Made by a program: the position numbers and the translations under genes. Of a stretch of DNA of 49,311 nucleotides, positions 49,023-49,311 are shown one piece after another; position 1 is the stretch's first letter; each line of letters starts with the position of its first letter. Below the pieces are notes generated by a model. That model was not told the origin of the DNA. It worked only from the letters and a program-made list of their open reading frames with translations, and did no database searches. Origin of the DNA: an uncultured Lachnospiraceae bacterium (GTDB lineage: Bacteria; Bacillota; Clostridia; Lachnospirales; Lachnospiraceae); assembly GCA_947650155.1 (NCBI GenBank), contig CANSUS010000025.1:1-49311 (forward strand). The letters run 5' to 3'.

Positions 49023-49286
49023 TCATAATTTTCTGTTTTGGTTATCAAATTTTACAAGCAGCAGAACAATTACAGGACGAACAGGCACGCCAATATGCGA
49101 TTGAAGAGGCAGAGGACAAGTTTAACTGGTGGATGGATACTTATCCAAAATCAGCAGCTATTAACATAGATTTTGATGAATCTTGGGAAAACTACCGGAA
49201 ATTAAAGAATAAACGAAGAAATCAAGGAAATACTTGATAGTGCCAAAAGCGTATGCTATAATACCTGTCTTTCGGAGTTGAATTAA
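49007..49286 (+). pseudogene. Decayed gene fragment at the right edge
   Basis: A coding-like frame begins after a stop at 49004-49006 and reads LQAAEQLQDEQARQYAIEEA, then EDKFNWWMDTYPKSAAINID and FDESWENYRKLKNKRRNQG, stopping at 49235. In another frame the adjacent bases read EIKEILDSAKSVCYNTCLSE and stop at 49284-49286, as if one shift separates two parts of one protein. No start is present. The family is not recognised; its place beside tnpV suggests mobile-element debris. Confidence 0.45.
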
Positions 49287-49311
49287 AAAAATAGTGCTAA
49301 GCCATAGTTTA

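Overview
The window looks like a chromosomal segment from a gut-type Clostridia, most probably a Lachnospiraceae relative. Evidence is moderate-to-low GC coding, strong AGGAGG-type ribosome binding sites, frequent TTG/GTG starts, and families typical of that group (a DUF6483-like protein, a DUF4179 sigma/anti-sigma pair, Rpn/PD-(D/E)XK transposase-like protein, tnpV remnant, GH3 and GH13 glycosidases). No rRNA, tRNA, CRISPR array or intact insertion sequence is visible. The segment is a patchwork of short operons with many accessory functions, and it carries several gene remnants (GNAT, sigma factor, MerR, tnpV, two unidentified).

Layout. 1-5.5 kb: small regulators (TfoX C-terminal domain, HTH, AraC), a stand-alone 5' nuclease and decayed genes. 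5.5-12.1 kb: CPBP-like membrane protein, GNAT, a YcaQ/AlkZ-like DNA glycosylase, a YdeI-family protein, an alpha/beta hydrolase and two HAD hydrolases. 12.2-15.3 kb: an RNA-repair and ribosome-rescue operon, RtcB ligase plus release factor H (PrfH) plus an uncharacterised third gene, preceded by a short leader ORF and a terminator-like hairpin. 15.3-18.6 kb: a TetR-controlled redox operon (iron alcohol dehydrogenase and two flavodoxins) with a textbook promoter/operator. 18.6-25.2 kb: XRE membrane regulator, NERD-HRDC protein, lipoprotein, Rpn-type nuclease, GNAT, an MGMT-like protein lacking the acceptor cysteine, and an ECF sigma/DUF4179 pair separated by five successive hairpins. 25.2-30.7 kb: an orphan MerR promoter, then a compact operon of TIM-barrel protein, two tandem PF10127/RlaP-type nucleotidyltransferases, an unknown protein and a GH13 glucosidase. 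30.7-35.2 kb: AraC-ClpP operon divergent from a MerR-controlled split ABC exporter. 35.3-43.4 kb: zinc-type macrodomain hydrolase, APH(3')-like kinase, SbcCD, GH3 glycosidase. 43.5-49.3 kb: ClbS/DfsB-like and YafY-like genes, XRE regulator, TetR-MFS efflux operon with a perfect 12+1+12 operator, then tnpV debris, suggesting mobile-element origin for the right end.

The most unusual signals are (i) the RtcB-PrfH-unknown operon; (ii) a dispersed structured leader, a short GC-rich hairpin exactly 14 nt ahead of the start codon and followed by CAGAYRGGAGCAAAAATG, seen ahead of at least four unrelated genes with compensatory stem changes; (iii) a composite two-hairpin version of this element inserted in frame inside the third gene of the RtcB operon; and (iv) the double RlaP-type nucleotidyltransferase operon, a second candidate RNA-processing locus. 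All functional statements rest on reading motifs by eye; no database search was possible.
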